Source: an uncultured Caulobacter sp. (lineage in GTDB: Bacteria > Pseudomonadota > Alphaproteobacteria > Caulobacterales > Caulobacteraceae). From it: a stretch of DNA of 22,119 nt. This document shows positions 1 to 7,708 of this stretch, piece after piece; positions within the stretch are counted from its first letter, which is position 1, and every line of letters starts with the position of its first letter. The translations under genes were made by a program, and so were the position numbers. The DNA is taken from positions 1 through 22,119 of the forward strand of contig CALALX010000011.1 in the NCBI GenBank assembly GCA_937925635.1, written 5' to 3'. The notes below the pieces were generated by a model that worked only from the letters and a program-made list of their open reading frames with translations, searched no databases and was not told the DNA's origin.

Positions 1-458
<458 letters not shown>

Positions 459-464
459 GGTTCG

Positions 465-491
465 GGGACAGACGCCCGCGGTGTCTGTCCC
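465..491 (+). terminator. Hairpin after rpoD
   Basis: GGGACAGACGCC (465-476) pairs with GGTGTCTGTCCC (480-491) around a 3-base loop, giving a 12-bp stem with one G-U pair. It starts 6 bases after the rpoD stop. No T-tract follows, so it may be a weak or factor-assisted terminator or a stabilising 3' hairpin. The GGGGACAGAC...GTCTGTCCC core resembles an interspersed palindrome common in GC-rich proteobacterial genomes; that link is from memory and unchecked. Confidence 0.6.
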
Positions 492-513
492 GATCCGCAC
501 CGCCGCTCCGGAC

Positions 514-678
514 ATGGCCCGCAAGCACGTCAACCTCGGCGCCGCCCCGGCGAAGGGCGATCTGCCGAGCAAGACCTGCCAGGCTTGCGGCCGCCCCTTC
601 ACCTGGCGCCGCAAATGGGCCCGCGACTGGGAGAGCGTCCGCTACTGCTCCGATCGCTGCCGGGACGGCCAAGTCTGA
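514..678 (+). CDS. DUF2256 small zinc-ribbon protein
   Basis: 54 residues starting MARKHVNLG. The body matches the DUF2256 pattern LPSKTCQACGRPFTWRRKWARDWESVRYCSDRC. Four cysteines at about 22, 25, 45 and 49 (CxxC...CxxxC) form a probable zinc knuckle. The family is a small protein of unknown function, usually 40-60 residues, and this fits. An in-frame GTG at 481 would add 11 residues, but it lies inside the rpoD hairpin, so the ATG at 514 is preferred; no strong ribosome binding site is visible at either. It sits alone between rpoD and an unrecognised gene, so context says nothing about function. Confidence 0.8.
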   Translation: MARKHVNLGAAPAKGDLPSKTCQACGRPFTWRRKWARDWESVRYCSDRCRDGQV

Positions 679-769
679 CAGTCAAAAGTTGTGTCTCGCA
701 TATCAAGTCTCTCTGAGTTGTGATAACCAGACGTCAGTGGCGTTCTGGACTCACACGAGGAGACACGCG

Positions 770-1369
770 ATGCCCGAAAAACCTGATGCCGACCGCGGTT
801 CGTTTCAGCTGGTCGTGGATGGACTTGGCGAGGCCGCGGTGCGGTTCGCCGACACCGTAATCGAAACCCTCAATCGCAGCGGACGATCCGACGACGCCGA
901 AGTCGCGGCCGGCCTCCGCGACAGCCTCAAGGCCCAGGCCTCAGGCCTGACCCAGGGCGTGGCCGTCCTGATGCGGTCCGCCTCGAAGGAGGAACGCGAG
1001 ACGGTCAATGCCCGCGCCGTCGACAGCGGCGGGGTCGCGCTGGTCGAAGCCGCCAAGCGCTTCACCGCCGGCTCGCAGACGGCCCGCATCGGCATCGTCG
1101 ACATGATCGAGCCGATCAAGAAGATCATCCGGTTGATCCTCGAGGCCTTCGGAATCGATCTGCCCAAATGGATGCAGGCGCTGCTCGACATCCTGAACAA
1201 CGTGATCGGCGGCCTGGGTGGGTTGCTGGGCCTGAAGGAGGCTCAGCGCGCGACTCAGGCGCGGACCCTGATGTACGGCCATCTGCGGGACATCTACCGC
1301 ACCGATGCCGCGCAACGGCTTTCCCAGCGCGCCGGCCAAGGTCTGGATGGCGACGACGACGACGGGTAG
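770..1369 (+). CDS. Hypothetical protein with amphipathic, glycine-rich core and acidic tail
   Basis: 199 residues; not recognised. The ATG at 770 is chosen because ACGAGGAGA lies just upstream and because codon use is coding-like from here; an in-frame upstream start at 689 has no such support. Residues 1-100 look helical and charged, without a signal peptide. Residues about 108-156 form a run of amphipathic or hydrophobic helices (IEPIKKIIRLILEAFGI, then WMQALLDILNNVIGGLGGLLGL) that could bind a membrane surface or drive oligomerisation. The tail ends in GLDGDDDDG. It converges on the DUF1428 gene, with 16 bases between stops. Real gene likely; function unknown. Confidence 0.75.
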   Translation: MPEKPDADRGSFQLVVDGLGEAAVRFADTVIETLNRSGRSDDAEVAAGLRDSLKAQASGLTQGVAVLMRSASKEERETVNARAVDSGGVALVEAAKRFTAGSQTARIGIVDMIEPIKKIIRLILEAFGIDLPKWMQALLDILNNVIGGLGGLLGLKEAQRATQARTLMYGHLRDIYRTDAAQRLSQRAGQGLDGDDDDG

Positions 1370-1385
1370 TCGAAGACGCCGCCGC

Positions 1386-1733
1386 CTACACCTCCAGCAG
1401 CACCTCGAAGCCGCCGAAGATCATGCGCTTGCCATCGAAGGGCATGTCGAGCGCCCGCATGCGGTCGTCCTGCTCGATCTTCGCCCAGCCGGCGTCGCGG
1501 GCGGCCCGGTCGGGCCAGGTGATCCAGCCGAGCACGACGGTCTCCCCGGCCGTCGCCTGCACCGCGCGCCGGTAGTCGGTGACCTTGCCCTCGGGCACGT
1601 CGTCGCCCCAGGCCTCGATGATCCTTAGCGCTCCGGCCTCGATGAACAGCGGATCGACCCGGCACGCGAACGCCAGGTAGGCCTCCTTGTTCTGCGTCGG
1701 CACGGCGAGCACGGTTGCGTCGATATAGGCCAT
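1386..1733 (-). CDS. DUF1428 family protein
   Basis: 115 residues from MAYIDATVLAVP to GGFEVLLEV. Family hallmarks are the opening YIDATVLAVPTQNKEAYLAFA, the middle GETVVLGWITWPDRAARD, and the end MPFDGKRMIFGGFEVLLE, which is nearly diagnostic of DUF1428. The fold belongs to the dimeric alpha+beta barrel (ferredoxin-like) group; the function is not established, and older database names linking the family to 4.5S RNA are unfounded. The ribosome binding site is good (GGAAGGAGACCGCC before ATG). It lies 16 bases downstream of a 44-residue gene on the same strand, probably in one transcript. Length is typical of the family. Confidence 0.9.
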   Translation of the reverse strand: MAYIDATVLAVPTQNKEAYLAFACRVDPLFIEAGALRIIEAWGDDVPEGKVTDYRRAVQATAGETVVLGWITWPDRAARDAGWAKIEQDDRMRALDMPFDGKRMIFGGFEVLLEV

Positions 1734-1749
1734 GGCGGTCTCCTTCCGG

Positions 1750-1884
1750 CTAGTCGCCCATCAGATCCGGCCGCGAAGCCAGGAAGGCCGCCCGCTCGAC
1801 CGGGGTGAGCACCTTGGCCATCCGCCGCCGCGACACCTTCGGCGCCGGCGGCGCATAGGTCGGCGGCTTGGGCGGCGTTCTCAT
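1750..1884 (-). CDS. Small basic hypothetical protein upstream of the DUF1428 gene
   Basis: 44 residues: a proline-rich, basic N-terminus (MRTPPKPPTYAPPAPKVSRRRMAKVL) and a short acidic C-terminal helix (TPVERAAFLASRPDLMGD). No domain recognised. Support is the tight 16-base spacing to the DUF1428 start, the shared strand and G/C-rich third positions. The ribosome binding site is weak, so the call is moderate. It may be translated with its neighbour or be a short regulatory leader. Confidence 0.5.
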   Translation of the reverse strand: MRTPPKPPTYAPPAPKVSRRRMAKVLTPVERAAFLASRPDLMGD

Positions 1885-2072
1885 GGGCGAGGGCCTTTGC
1901 TGCGATCGCCGCAGGAGGCGACGGGTCCCGCGCCGGCGCAAGGAAAAAGCGAGACTCCCGAGACATATACTTCCGGGACAAGGCGGGACATTCGGCCCCA
2001 ATCGACCCCTTTCCCCGACAGCGCGGCCGAGCGCTCGATCCACCCCCTCGCGGGCGGCCGTAGACTTGGCGG
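1885..2072. promoter_or_regulatory. Divergent intergenic region between the DUF1428 unit and the arsR operon
   Basis: A 188-base gap separating divergent genes, so it should hold both promoters. Visible signals are an AT-rich patch CATATACTT near 1965-1973, inside an interrupted palindrome TCCCG-N13-CGGGA (about 1956-1978), and a direct repeat GGGACA-N5-GGGACA beside it. These could be an operator, but no clean -35/-10 pair is visible. Confidence 0.35.
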
Positions 2073-2648
2073 ATGAGCAAGCCGCCGAACCCGAAAGCCC
2101 TTGCACTACTGACTGAAATCGAAGCCGAGCTGGCCTCGATGAGGGCGCGGTTGCGGACGGAGCGCCGCGATCGGTCCCCGCTTCGCGTCGCGCCGGCGCC
2201 GCTGGCGAAGGCCGAGGAAGACAGCCGGCCCACGCCGCCAACACTTCAGCAGTTGCTGAAGTTTTCGCTTGACGGCGATCCTGCGGCGATGACACTTAAG
2301 TCCATGCTTAACCAATCGCCCGCCACGCTCGACGCGCTATTCCACGCCCTGGCCGATCCCGCCCGCCGGGGCATGGTCGACCGTCTGTCGCGGGGACCGG
2401 CGTCGGTCAGCCAGCTGGCCGAACCGTTCGCCATGACCCTGCCGGCCGTGGTCCAGCACCTGGCCGTCCTTGAGAAATCGGGCCTCGTGAAGAGCGAGAA
2501 GGTCGGGCGGGTGCGAACCTGCACGCTGGATACGTCGGTGCTGACCCAGGCCGAGGTCTGGATCAACCAGCGCCGGACCTTCTGGGAGAAGAGCTTCGAC
2601 CGGCTCGGCGCCTATCTGGCCGAGACCAAGCCGGAGGACGAGGCGTGA
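2073..2648 (+). CDS. ArsR-family winged-helix regulator with N-terminal extension
   Basis: 191 residues if translated from ATG 2073. Residues 78-191, beginning MLNQSPATLDALFHALADPARRGMVDRLSRGPASVSQLAEPFAMTLPAVVQHLAVLEKSGLV, are a standard ArsR-type DNA-binding domain. The helix-turn-helix is ASVSQLAEPFAMTLPAVVQHLAVLE, and no metal-binding cysteine motif is present. Family members of about 110 residues normally start at the equivalent of ATG 2304. The extra 77 residues have a short helical charged stretch (TEIEAELASMRARLRTERR) and a Pro/Ala linker; their codon use is coding-like but less GC-biased than the core. Neither start has a good ribosome binding site. The gene overlaps the next by 4 bases. 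ArsR-AHSA1 pairs are a common arrangement in which the regulator controls the SRPBCC partners. Family sure; start unsure. Confidence 0.85.
   Translation: MSKPPNPKALALLTEIEAELASMRARLRTERRDRSPLRVAPAPLAKAEEDSRPTPPTLQQLLKFSLDGDPAAMTLKSMLNQSPATLDALFHALADPARRGMVDRLSRGPASVSQLAEPFAMTLPAVVQHLAVLEKSGLVKSEKVGRVRTCTLDTSVLTQAEVWINQRRTFWEKSFDRLGAYLAETKPEDEA
2243..2262. promoter_or_regulatory. 20-bp palindrome inside the 5' part of the arsR reading frame, possible operator
   Basis: ACTTCAGCA-GT-TGCTGAAGT is a perfect palindrome of 9-base arms around GT. It ends 41 bases before the family-typical start ATG 2304. A TTGACG hexamer follows at 2269-2274, and 17 bases later comes a poor -10 (ACACTT, 2292-2297). 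If real, it would give a short or leaderless ArsR mRNA under autorepression. It also encodes LQQLLKF in the long form, so coincidence is possible. Confidence 0.4.
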
Positions 2649-3109
2649 TCCGCTCCGTCACCCACGCCACCTTGCACATCGACCGGGTGTTCGACTGCAC
2701 GCCGGCGCGGCTGTGGCGGGCCTTTTCCGATCCCGCCCAGAAGGCGGCGTGGGCCTGCCACGAGACCTGGACGATGAAGGAGATGACCTTCGCCGTGGGC
2801 GGCCGCGAGATTTCGGGCGGCTCCGATCCGGGCGGACCGTACTGGGCGTTCGACGGGACCTATCTCGATATCGTGCCCGAGCAGCGGTTCGTCGTCGCCT
2901 ACACGATGCGCCGGGACGGGGTTCCGGTATCCGCCTCGATCATCACTTGGCTGGTCGCGCCACATGCGCGCGGCTGCGTGCTGCGCTTCACTGACCAGGG
3001 CGCCTACCTCGACGGCCACGCCGATCCCGTCGAGCGCGAGGCGGGCTCAGGCGTCGGCCTCGATAATCTTGAACAGCTGCTGCGCGCCGAGCGCGACGCG
3101 GCGGCCTGA
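2645..3109 (+). CDS. AHSA1/SRPBCC family protein (first copy)
   Basis: 154 residues starting at GTG 2645, whose last bases overlap the arsR stop (GTGA), implying translational coupling. The pattern THATLHIDRVFDCTPARLWRAFSDPAQKAAWA, later GTYLDIVPEQRFVVAYTM and LRFTDQGAYLDG, is that of AHSA1 (activator of Hsp90 ATPase-like) proteins of the SRPBCC fold: a hydrophobic-cavity helix-grip domain. The ligand or target is unknown. It resembles the next gene closely in layout (THAT-xx-x-RV-D, EQRFVVAY, QGAY), so the pair arose by duplication. Cytoplasmic; probably controlled by the upstream ArsR protein. Confidence 0.88.
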   Translation: MIRSVTHATLHIDRVFDCTPARLWRAFSDPAQKAAWACHETWTMKEMTFAVGGREISGGSDPGGPYWAFDGTYLDIVPEQRFVVAYTMRRDGVPVSASIITWLVAPHARGCVLRFTDQGAYLDGHADPVEREAGSGVGLDNLEQLLRAERDAAA

Positions 3110-3127
3110 ACCCGAAAGGACGCTCCC

Positions 3128-3646
3128 ATGACCGCCGTCACCCACGCCACCTTCTGCCTCGAGCGCGTCTACGATGCCGCCCCGGCCCGTGTGTTCCACG
3201 CCTTCACCGACAAGGAGGCGCGCAGCCGCTGGTTCTTCCAGGTCGGCGCCTGGACGCTGCATCGACACTCGGGCGGCGCGCTGGGCGTGGGCGAGGCGGA
3301 GTCGAGCGCCTTCTCGCCGCCGGGCGCGGACGTCGTGATCACCAACGACAGCCTCTATATGGATGTCATCGAGAACCAGCGGCTGGTGTTCGCCTACCAG
3401 ATGACGGTGGCCGGCAAGCCGATCTCGGCGTCGCTGGCGACGGTCGAGTTCCGGCCGCAGGGCGCCGGGACGCGGATCATCTTCACCGAGCAAGGCGCCT
3501 ATTTCGACGATCCCGGCCAGGTCGCCGGGCGCGAGGAGGGCACGCGCGAACTGCTTGAGGCGTTGGCGGCGGAGCTGGAGGGGCGGGTGCGCGTCCGGAT
3601 TCCGCAGGCCGATCGGACGATCGAGTCGTACGAGACCCCGGCCTGA
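3128..3646 (+). CDS. AHSA1/SRPBCC family protein (second copy)
   Basis: 172 residues, ATG 3128 preceded by GAAAGGA. It has the same helix-grip pattern as its neighbour: VTHATFCLERVYDAAPARVFHAFTDKEARSRWFF, SLYMDVIENQRLVFAYQMTVAGKPISASLATVEF and IIFTEQGAYFDDPG. The C-terminus after about residue 145 is charged and longer than in the first copy (LEGRVRVRIPQADRTIESYETPA). It lies 18 bases downstream of the first copy in the same operon. Substrate unknown. Family assignment is firm; function is open. Confidence 0.9.
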   Translation: MTAVTHATFCLERVYDAAPARVFHAFTDKEARSRWFFQVGAWTLHRHSGGALGVGEAESSAFSPPGADVVITNDSLYMDVIENQRLVFAYQMTVAGKPISASLATVEFRPQGAGTRIIFTEQGAYFDDPGQVAGREEGTRELLEALAAELEGRVRVRIPQADRTIESYETPA

Positions 3647-3684
3647 GGTCGTGCGTCCAGAGCTGGGAAAGCCTCGACCAGAAG

Positions 3685-3833
3685 CCCTCCTCCTCGATGG
3701 AGGAGGGTTGGGTGGTGGTGTGGCCGCTGCATTCGGGGGAATGGCGACGAGGGCTCAGAGCCCGGCAGGCCCCTTTCCGAACAGCACTGCCCTCACCACC
3801 ATCCCCGGCCCTTCCTCCATCGAGGAGGAAGGG
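3685..3833. repeat. Facing pair of TCCTCCATCGAGGAGGA-type palindromes
   Basis: CCCTCCTCCTCGATGGAGGAGGG (3685-3707) and CCCTTCCTCCATCGAGGAGGAAGGG (3809-3833) are each near-perfect palindromes. The flanking TTGGGTGGTGGTG (3708-3720) is roughly complementary to CACCACCATCCCC (3795-3807), so the two units form a large inverted pair about 150 bases across. This is the architecture of REP/BIME-like interspersed elements. It lies between the SRPBCC operon and the membrane protein gene, where it could end or stabilise the upstream transcript. The gene-free stretch 3647-3906 contains little else apart from the downstream ribosome binding site. Confidence 0.7.
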
Positions 3834-3906
3834 AGATTTGGCGGGCCACCCTCGACTCCCTCACCCCGCCCGGTCATGGTTAAGCGGGACGGGGTGGAGG
3901 AGCTGG

Positions 3907-4443
3907 ATGCTGAATTCCGAACAGTTGAAGACCCGCCTGAGCCAGTATGGCGCGGCCTGGCTGATCGCGTTCGCGACCTGCGCGGTCGTGTTCCTGGCCG
4001 GTCCCTGGCTCATGGGCTGGGACGTCATCGCGCTGGCCGACGCCGTTCTTCCCGTCGCCTTCACGGTCATCGGCCTGGGTCTGGTCGTCTTCCTGAGCCT
4101 GGCGCTGATTTCAGGCGAGACGCTGGGAACCAAGCTGGCCATCCTCCTGCTGACGGTGATCCTGGCGCTGCCGCTGCTCTGGTCGCCGGTGCTGGCGGCG
4201 GTCACGGGGGCCTGGGCCTTCGATCGTTCGATCGAGTACTCGACCGCCTACGCCCGTTTCCGAATCACGGTCGGCGACCTGGTCTATCCGCTGGTCCAGT
4301 CGGTGTTCAGCGGGGCGCTGTTCGAGACTGTCTGGCAGCTGATGCAGCTGTTCGCCGGCTTCGTGGGCTTCATCTCGGCGGCGGCCAAGGCCTGGCCCTG
4401 GATCCGGCGCGTCCTGGGGCGAGAGGAAGCGTCCGCGGTCTAG
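3907..4443 (+). CDS. Small integral membrane protein, unknown function
   Basis: 178 residues starting MLNSEQLKTRL; ATG 3907 follows GGTGGAGGAGCTGG, a good ribosome binding site. Hydrophobic segments lie at about 14-34, 46-69 and 76-100. A further moderately hydrophobic stretch spans about 125-160, and the tail is basic (WIRRVLGREEASAV). No enzymatic motif is visible and I do not recognise the family. In-frame upstream starts would read through the repeat element and are rejected. It is followed by the convergent rod-like gene on the minus strand, so it appears monocistronic. Confidence 0.8.
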   Translation: MLNSEQLKTRLSQYGAAWLIAFATCAVVFLAGPWLMGWDVIALADAVLPVAFTVIGLGLVVFLSLALISGETLGTKLAILLLTVILALPLLWSPVLAAVTGAWAFDRSIEYSTAYARFRITVGDLVYPLVQSVFSGALFETVWQLMQLFAGFVGFISAAAKAWPWIRRVLGREEASAV

Positions 4444-4493
4444 GCCCAAACACCGCTCATCACGGCATTCGCCGGGATGAGCGGATCAAGCGC

Positions 4494-4703
4494 TCAGGCC
4501 AGGATGTCCAGCAGCTTTCCGGTCAGCTCGTCGGCGGCGCGGATGACGGCGGTGTTGGCCTGGACCTCGATCTTGGCCTGGACACGCCGGACCGTTTCCT
4601 CGACCAGATTGTCGAGCGGGGCGACGGCTGTACGGCGGGCGCTGGCGTCGAAGCGGGCGGCCGCGTCGTTGAGGCCGGCGGCGGCGATGGGCAGAGCCTC
4701 CAT
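4494..4703 (-). CDS. Minimal flagellar basal-body rod-like protein (Flg_bbr_C type)
   Basis: 69 residues. Residues 31-69 (DNLVEETVRRVQAKIEVQANTAVIRAADELTGKLLDILA) align by eye with the C-terminal helix of FlgC/FlgE/FlgF/FlgG (pattern NLVEE-V-Q-ANAKVI-TADE-L-TLLDI). Residues about 5-22 (PIAAAGLNDAAARFDASA) resemble their N-terminal helix (IAASGLNAQSARLDVIA). In full-size axial proteins these two helices pack as the coiled D0 domain; here the intervening 150 or more residues are replaced by about 10. The start has GGAGA 9 bases upstream. No flagellar genes are adjacent. It may be a lone accessory subunit or a reduced paralog. Confidence 0.75.
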   Translation of the reverse strand: MEALPIAAAGLNDAAARFDASARRTAVAPLDNLVEETVRRVQAKIEVQANTAVIRAADELTGKLLDILA

Positions 4704-4786
4704 GGCGGCGTCTCCGGGGATCGGAGCCCGCAGCCTGCCACGACGAGCCTAACCTCCGGTCTACGAACGTGGTGAACGGCGCGCCG

Positions 4787-4990
4787 TCAGGCCGCGAGGC
4801 GCTCGCGCAGCCAGTCCGCGGCCGCGTCGCTGGTCACGTGCAGGTGGCCTTCATTCATGCAGACGCGAAGCTCAGTCTCGGCCTTCAGGGCCTCGGGCAG
4901 GTCGGCGTACAGCGCGCGAGCCTCGTCGGGGGCCAGATCGAAAACCCAGACTCCCATCAGGCGGCGCTCCGCGGCGGAGGTACAGGACAT
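4787..4990 (-). CDS. Small acidic hypothetical protein
   Basis: 67 residues, MSCTSAAERRLMGVWVFDLAPDEARALYADLPEAL...DAAADWLRERLAA. ATG 4990 is preceded by AAAGGTGAG, a good ribosome binding site; a longer in-frame version from 5095 is less likely. No signal peptide, membrane segment or known domain is seen; it reads as a compact alpha/beta protein. It is divergent from the SDR gene and shares the 125-base gap 4991-5115 with it. Real gene probable; function unknown. Confidence 0.65.
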   Translation of the reverse strand: MSCTSAAERRLMGVWVFDLAPDEARALYADLPEALKAETELRVCMNEGHLHVTSDAAADWLRERLAA

Positions 4991-5115
4991 GGTCAACTCA
5001 CCTTTCACCCTCGATCCTGCGCCCGGAATTCTGAACCGTTCCTGAGCGTCCGGTTGGGATTCGGTGCAGAGGCCGCTACGGTCCAGCGCAGACACCGATC
5101 AGGGGAGCCCCGCGC

Positions 5116-5898
<783 letters not shown>

Positions 5899-5959
5899 CG
5901 GCCGGATCGACAATCCGCACATGGGCGTTTCGTGTTAGGCTGCGTCAGGAGGACGATCG

Positions 5960-6316
5960 ATGCGCCGTATCATGACCTTCCTCGCCATGGCCGCGGCGGC
6001 CTTGGCGACCTCGGCCGCGGCCGAGCCCGGCGCCTCGCCGACCAAGCCGGCGACCCGGGTCATCTGTCTTGATGTCGACGGCCAGAGCCGCCCGGCTGTC
6101 TGCCGATCGCCCGCCAGCCGCCTGGACGGCCGCGACGACATCTGCCTGTGCCGCTCGGCGCAGCGGGTCGAGGCGCCGGTCTGCGGCCCTGGCGATCATC
6201 CGCAAGCGGAGAATCGTGCGTTCGAGCTGGCCCGCAAGGCCGCCGCGCGGGACGGTTCGCTGGTCGGCGATCTCTACCAGGGGCGGCCGATGTGCGTCGC
6301 CCCGCGCAACCCCTAG
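5960..6316 (+). CDS. Secreted or periplasmic small Cys-containing protein
   Basis: 118 residues with a clear Sec signal peptide: MRRIMTFLAMAAAALATSAAA, probable cleavage after AAA near residue 21. The mature part has six cysteines (VICLD, AVCRS, DICLCRS, PVCGP, PMCVAP), suggesting disulfides in the periplasm. The ribosome binding site is strong (AGGAGG, 7 bases before ATG). No named domain recognised. It lies 61 bases after the SDR gene and 68 before the DUF998 gene, with no visible functional link. Confidence 0.78.
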   Translation: MRRIMTFLAMAAAALATSAAAEPGASPTKPATRVICLDVDGQSRPAVCRSPASRLDGRDDICLCRSAQRVEAPVCGPGDHPQAENRAFELARKAAARDGSLVGDLYQGRPMCVAPRNP

Positions 6317-6384
6317 GGGTCATGCGTTGACGCGGCGTCTCGTGCGCGCGAGCGTTGCGGGAATGAAATCGCAGGGGGAAGGCG

Positions 6385-7041
6385 ATGCGCCTCGCATCAC
6401 TGTTGCTCAAACTGGGCGTTCTGGTTCCGGTTCTCTACTACGGCGTGCTGATCGTCGGCGGCTACATGACGCCGGGCTACAACCACCTCACCCAGTACGC
6501 GAGTGAGCTGGGCATGGCCGGCAAGCCGGCCGCGCAGATCTTCAACTACGGCATCATGGCCGCGGGCGTCTGCGCCATCCTCGGCTCGCTCGGCGTCTTC
6601 GCGGGCATGCGAGCGCTCGGCTCGAACATCCTGTGGGCCCTGCTGACGATGATCTGTCTGGCCGCCTGGGGCGTGTCGATGGTGCTCGGAGGTCTGCATC
6701 CGATGCCGGATCCGATGCACAGCGGCTTCGGCCTGGGCCTGGCGGCGACGCCGGCGGCGCTGTTCATGTTCCTGGGCCTGGCCGGCCGGTCGGACATGGG
6801 CGGCCTCAAGGCCCTGTTGATCATCAGCTTCCTGGCGATGATCGCCCTGAACCTGATCATGTTCAATGTCGGCGACCTGAACCTGGTGCGGAAGGCCAAT
6901 GTCGGCCTCTGGCAGCGGGGCTACGGCCTGGCCATGATCCCCTGGATCGGCCTCGCCTGCCTGGCCATCGACGGGGCGCTGTCGCGGCGCTCGAAGCGGT
7001 CACGCGATCCCATGCGCGACGTGGTGTTCGGCGACAACTAG
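6385..7041 (+). CDS. DUF998 family integral membrane protein
   Basis: 218 residues with six predicted transmembrane helices at about 7-27, 55-76, 82-103, 113-133, 142-162 and 178-198. Conserved-looking loop motifs are TPGYNHLTQYASELG after helix 1 and GGLHPMPDPMHSGFG after helix 3, both typical of DUF998. The tail is basic (SRRSKRSRDPM), consistent with a cytoplasmic C-terminus. The family is described as multi-pass proteins of unknown function. The ribosome binding site AGGGGGAAGGCG precedes the ATG. It converges on the oxygenase gene with only 6 bases between stops. Confidence 0.88.
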   Translation: MRLASLLLKLGVLVPVLYYGVLIVGGYMTPGYNHLTQYASELGMAGKPAAQIFNYGIMAAGVCAILGSLGVFAGMRALGSNILWALLTMICLAAWGVSMVLGGLHPMPDPMHSGFGLGLAATPAALFMFLGLAGRSDMGGLKALLIISFLAMIALNLIMFNVGDLNLVRKANVGLWQRGYGLAMIPWIGLACLAIDGALSRRSKRSRDPMRDVVFGDN

Positions 7042-7047
7042 GCCGGC

Positions 7048-7668
7048 TCAGCGCCAGCCGTAGTTGAAGCTGATGGAGATGCGGTCCGCCCTCGCTGTCG
7101 AGGGCGGCACCTCATGCCGTAGCCAGCTTTCCCACATCAGCAGGTCCCCGGCCGTCGGCTCGATCGTGACGAAGGCGCGCTGGTCGGCGGGCGCCTCGGC
7201 CGACCGCATCGGCGCCGCCATCATCATCGCCAGCCTGGGGTCCTCGAAACGGATGCCGGCCGCGCCCGGCGGCAGCGCGACATAGTAGGTGCCGCTGAGC
7301 ACGCTGTGCGGGTGGATATGGCCGCTGTGGCCGCCGCCAGGCTTCAGCACGTTCACCCAGAAGCTCTCCATACGCAGGCGGCCGCCGCCAAGATCGAGCC
7401 CGAGCTCTCGGGCGAAGGCGGCCGCGTGGCGGTCGAGCCTGCGCTTGAGGTCGCCGAACGCGGTGGCCCGGGTCCACAGCTCACCGGGCGAGCTGTAGGA
7501 GGTGTAGCCGCGGTAGCCGTTGCGGCGGCTCCAGGCCCGACCGGCCTCGTCCTCGGCCTCCATCATCCGGCAGGCGTCCTCCAGGTCGGCGTGAAGAGCG
7601 GGAAAGCCCTTGTCCGCCGCCAGGCTGGCGCGGTGGATGCGGGTGGCGAAGAGGAGGTCGGTGGTCAT
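7048..7668 (-). CDS. Putative 2OG-Fe(II) oxygenase (TIGR02466-like)
   Basis: 206 residues. The core VNVLKPGGGHSGHIHPHSVLSGTYYVALPPGAAGIRFEDPR, followed by EPTAGDLLMWESWLRHEVPPSTARADRISISFNYGW, matches the TIGR02466 group of putative 2-oxoglutarate/iron dioxygenases. Likely iron ligands come from the HIHPH cluster (117-121) and His185. Arg196 is the probable 2-oxoglutarate salt-bridge residue, and the FN ending is typical. The substrate is unknown. The coding region ends 6 bases from the convergent DUF998 stop. Confidence 0.87.
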   Translation of the reverse strand: MTTDLLFATRIHRASLAADKGFPALHADLEDACRMMEAEDEAGRAWSRRNGYRGYTSYSSPGELWTRATAFGDLKRRLDRHAAAFARELGLDLGGGRLRMESFWVNVLKPGGGHSGHIHPHSVLSGTYYVALPPGAAGIRFEDPRLAMMMAAPMRSAEAPADQRAFVTIEPTAGDLLMWESWLRHEVPPSTARADRISISFNYGWR

Positions 7669-7708
7669 GGTCTGGCGTTAGGCGCGACGGCCGGCCGTGT
7701 CAAAGCCG

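Noticed and set aside
481..513. GTG 481 as start of the DUF2256 gene
   Set aside because: It lies inside the rpoD hairpin and adds residues outside the family; ATG 514 fits better.
2296..2311. CtrA-like site TTAA-N8-TTAACC before the ArsR core
   Set aside because: The spacing is 8, not the 7 of the CtrA consensus, and it overlaps the family start codon; not supported.
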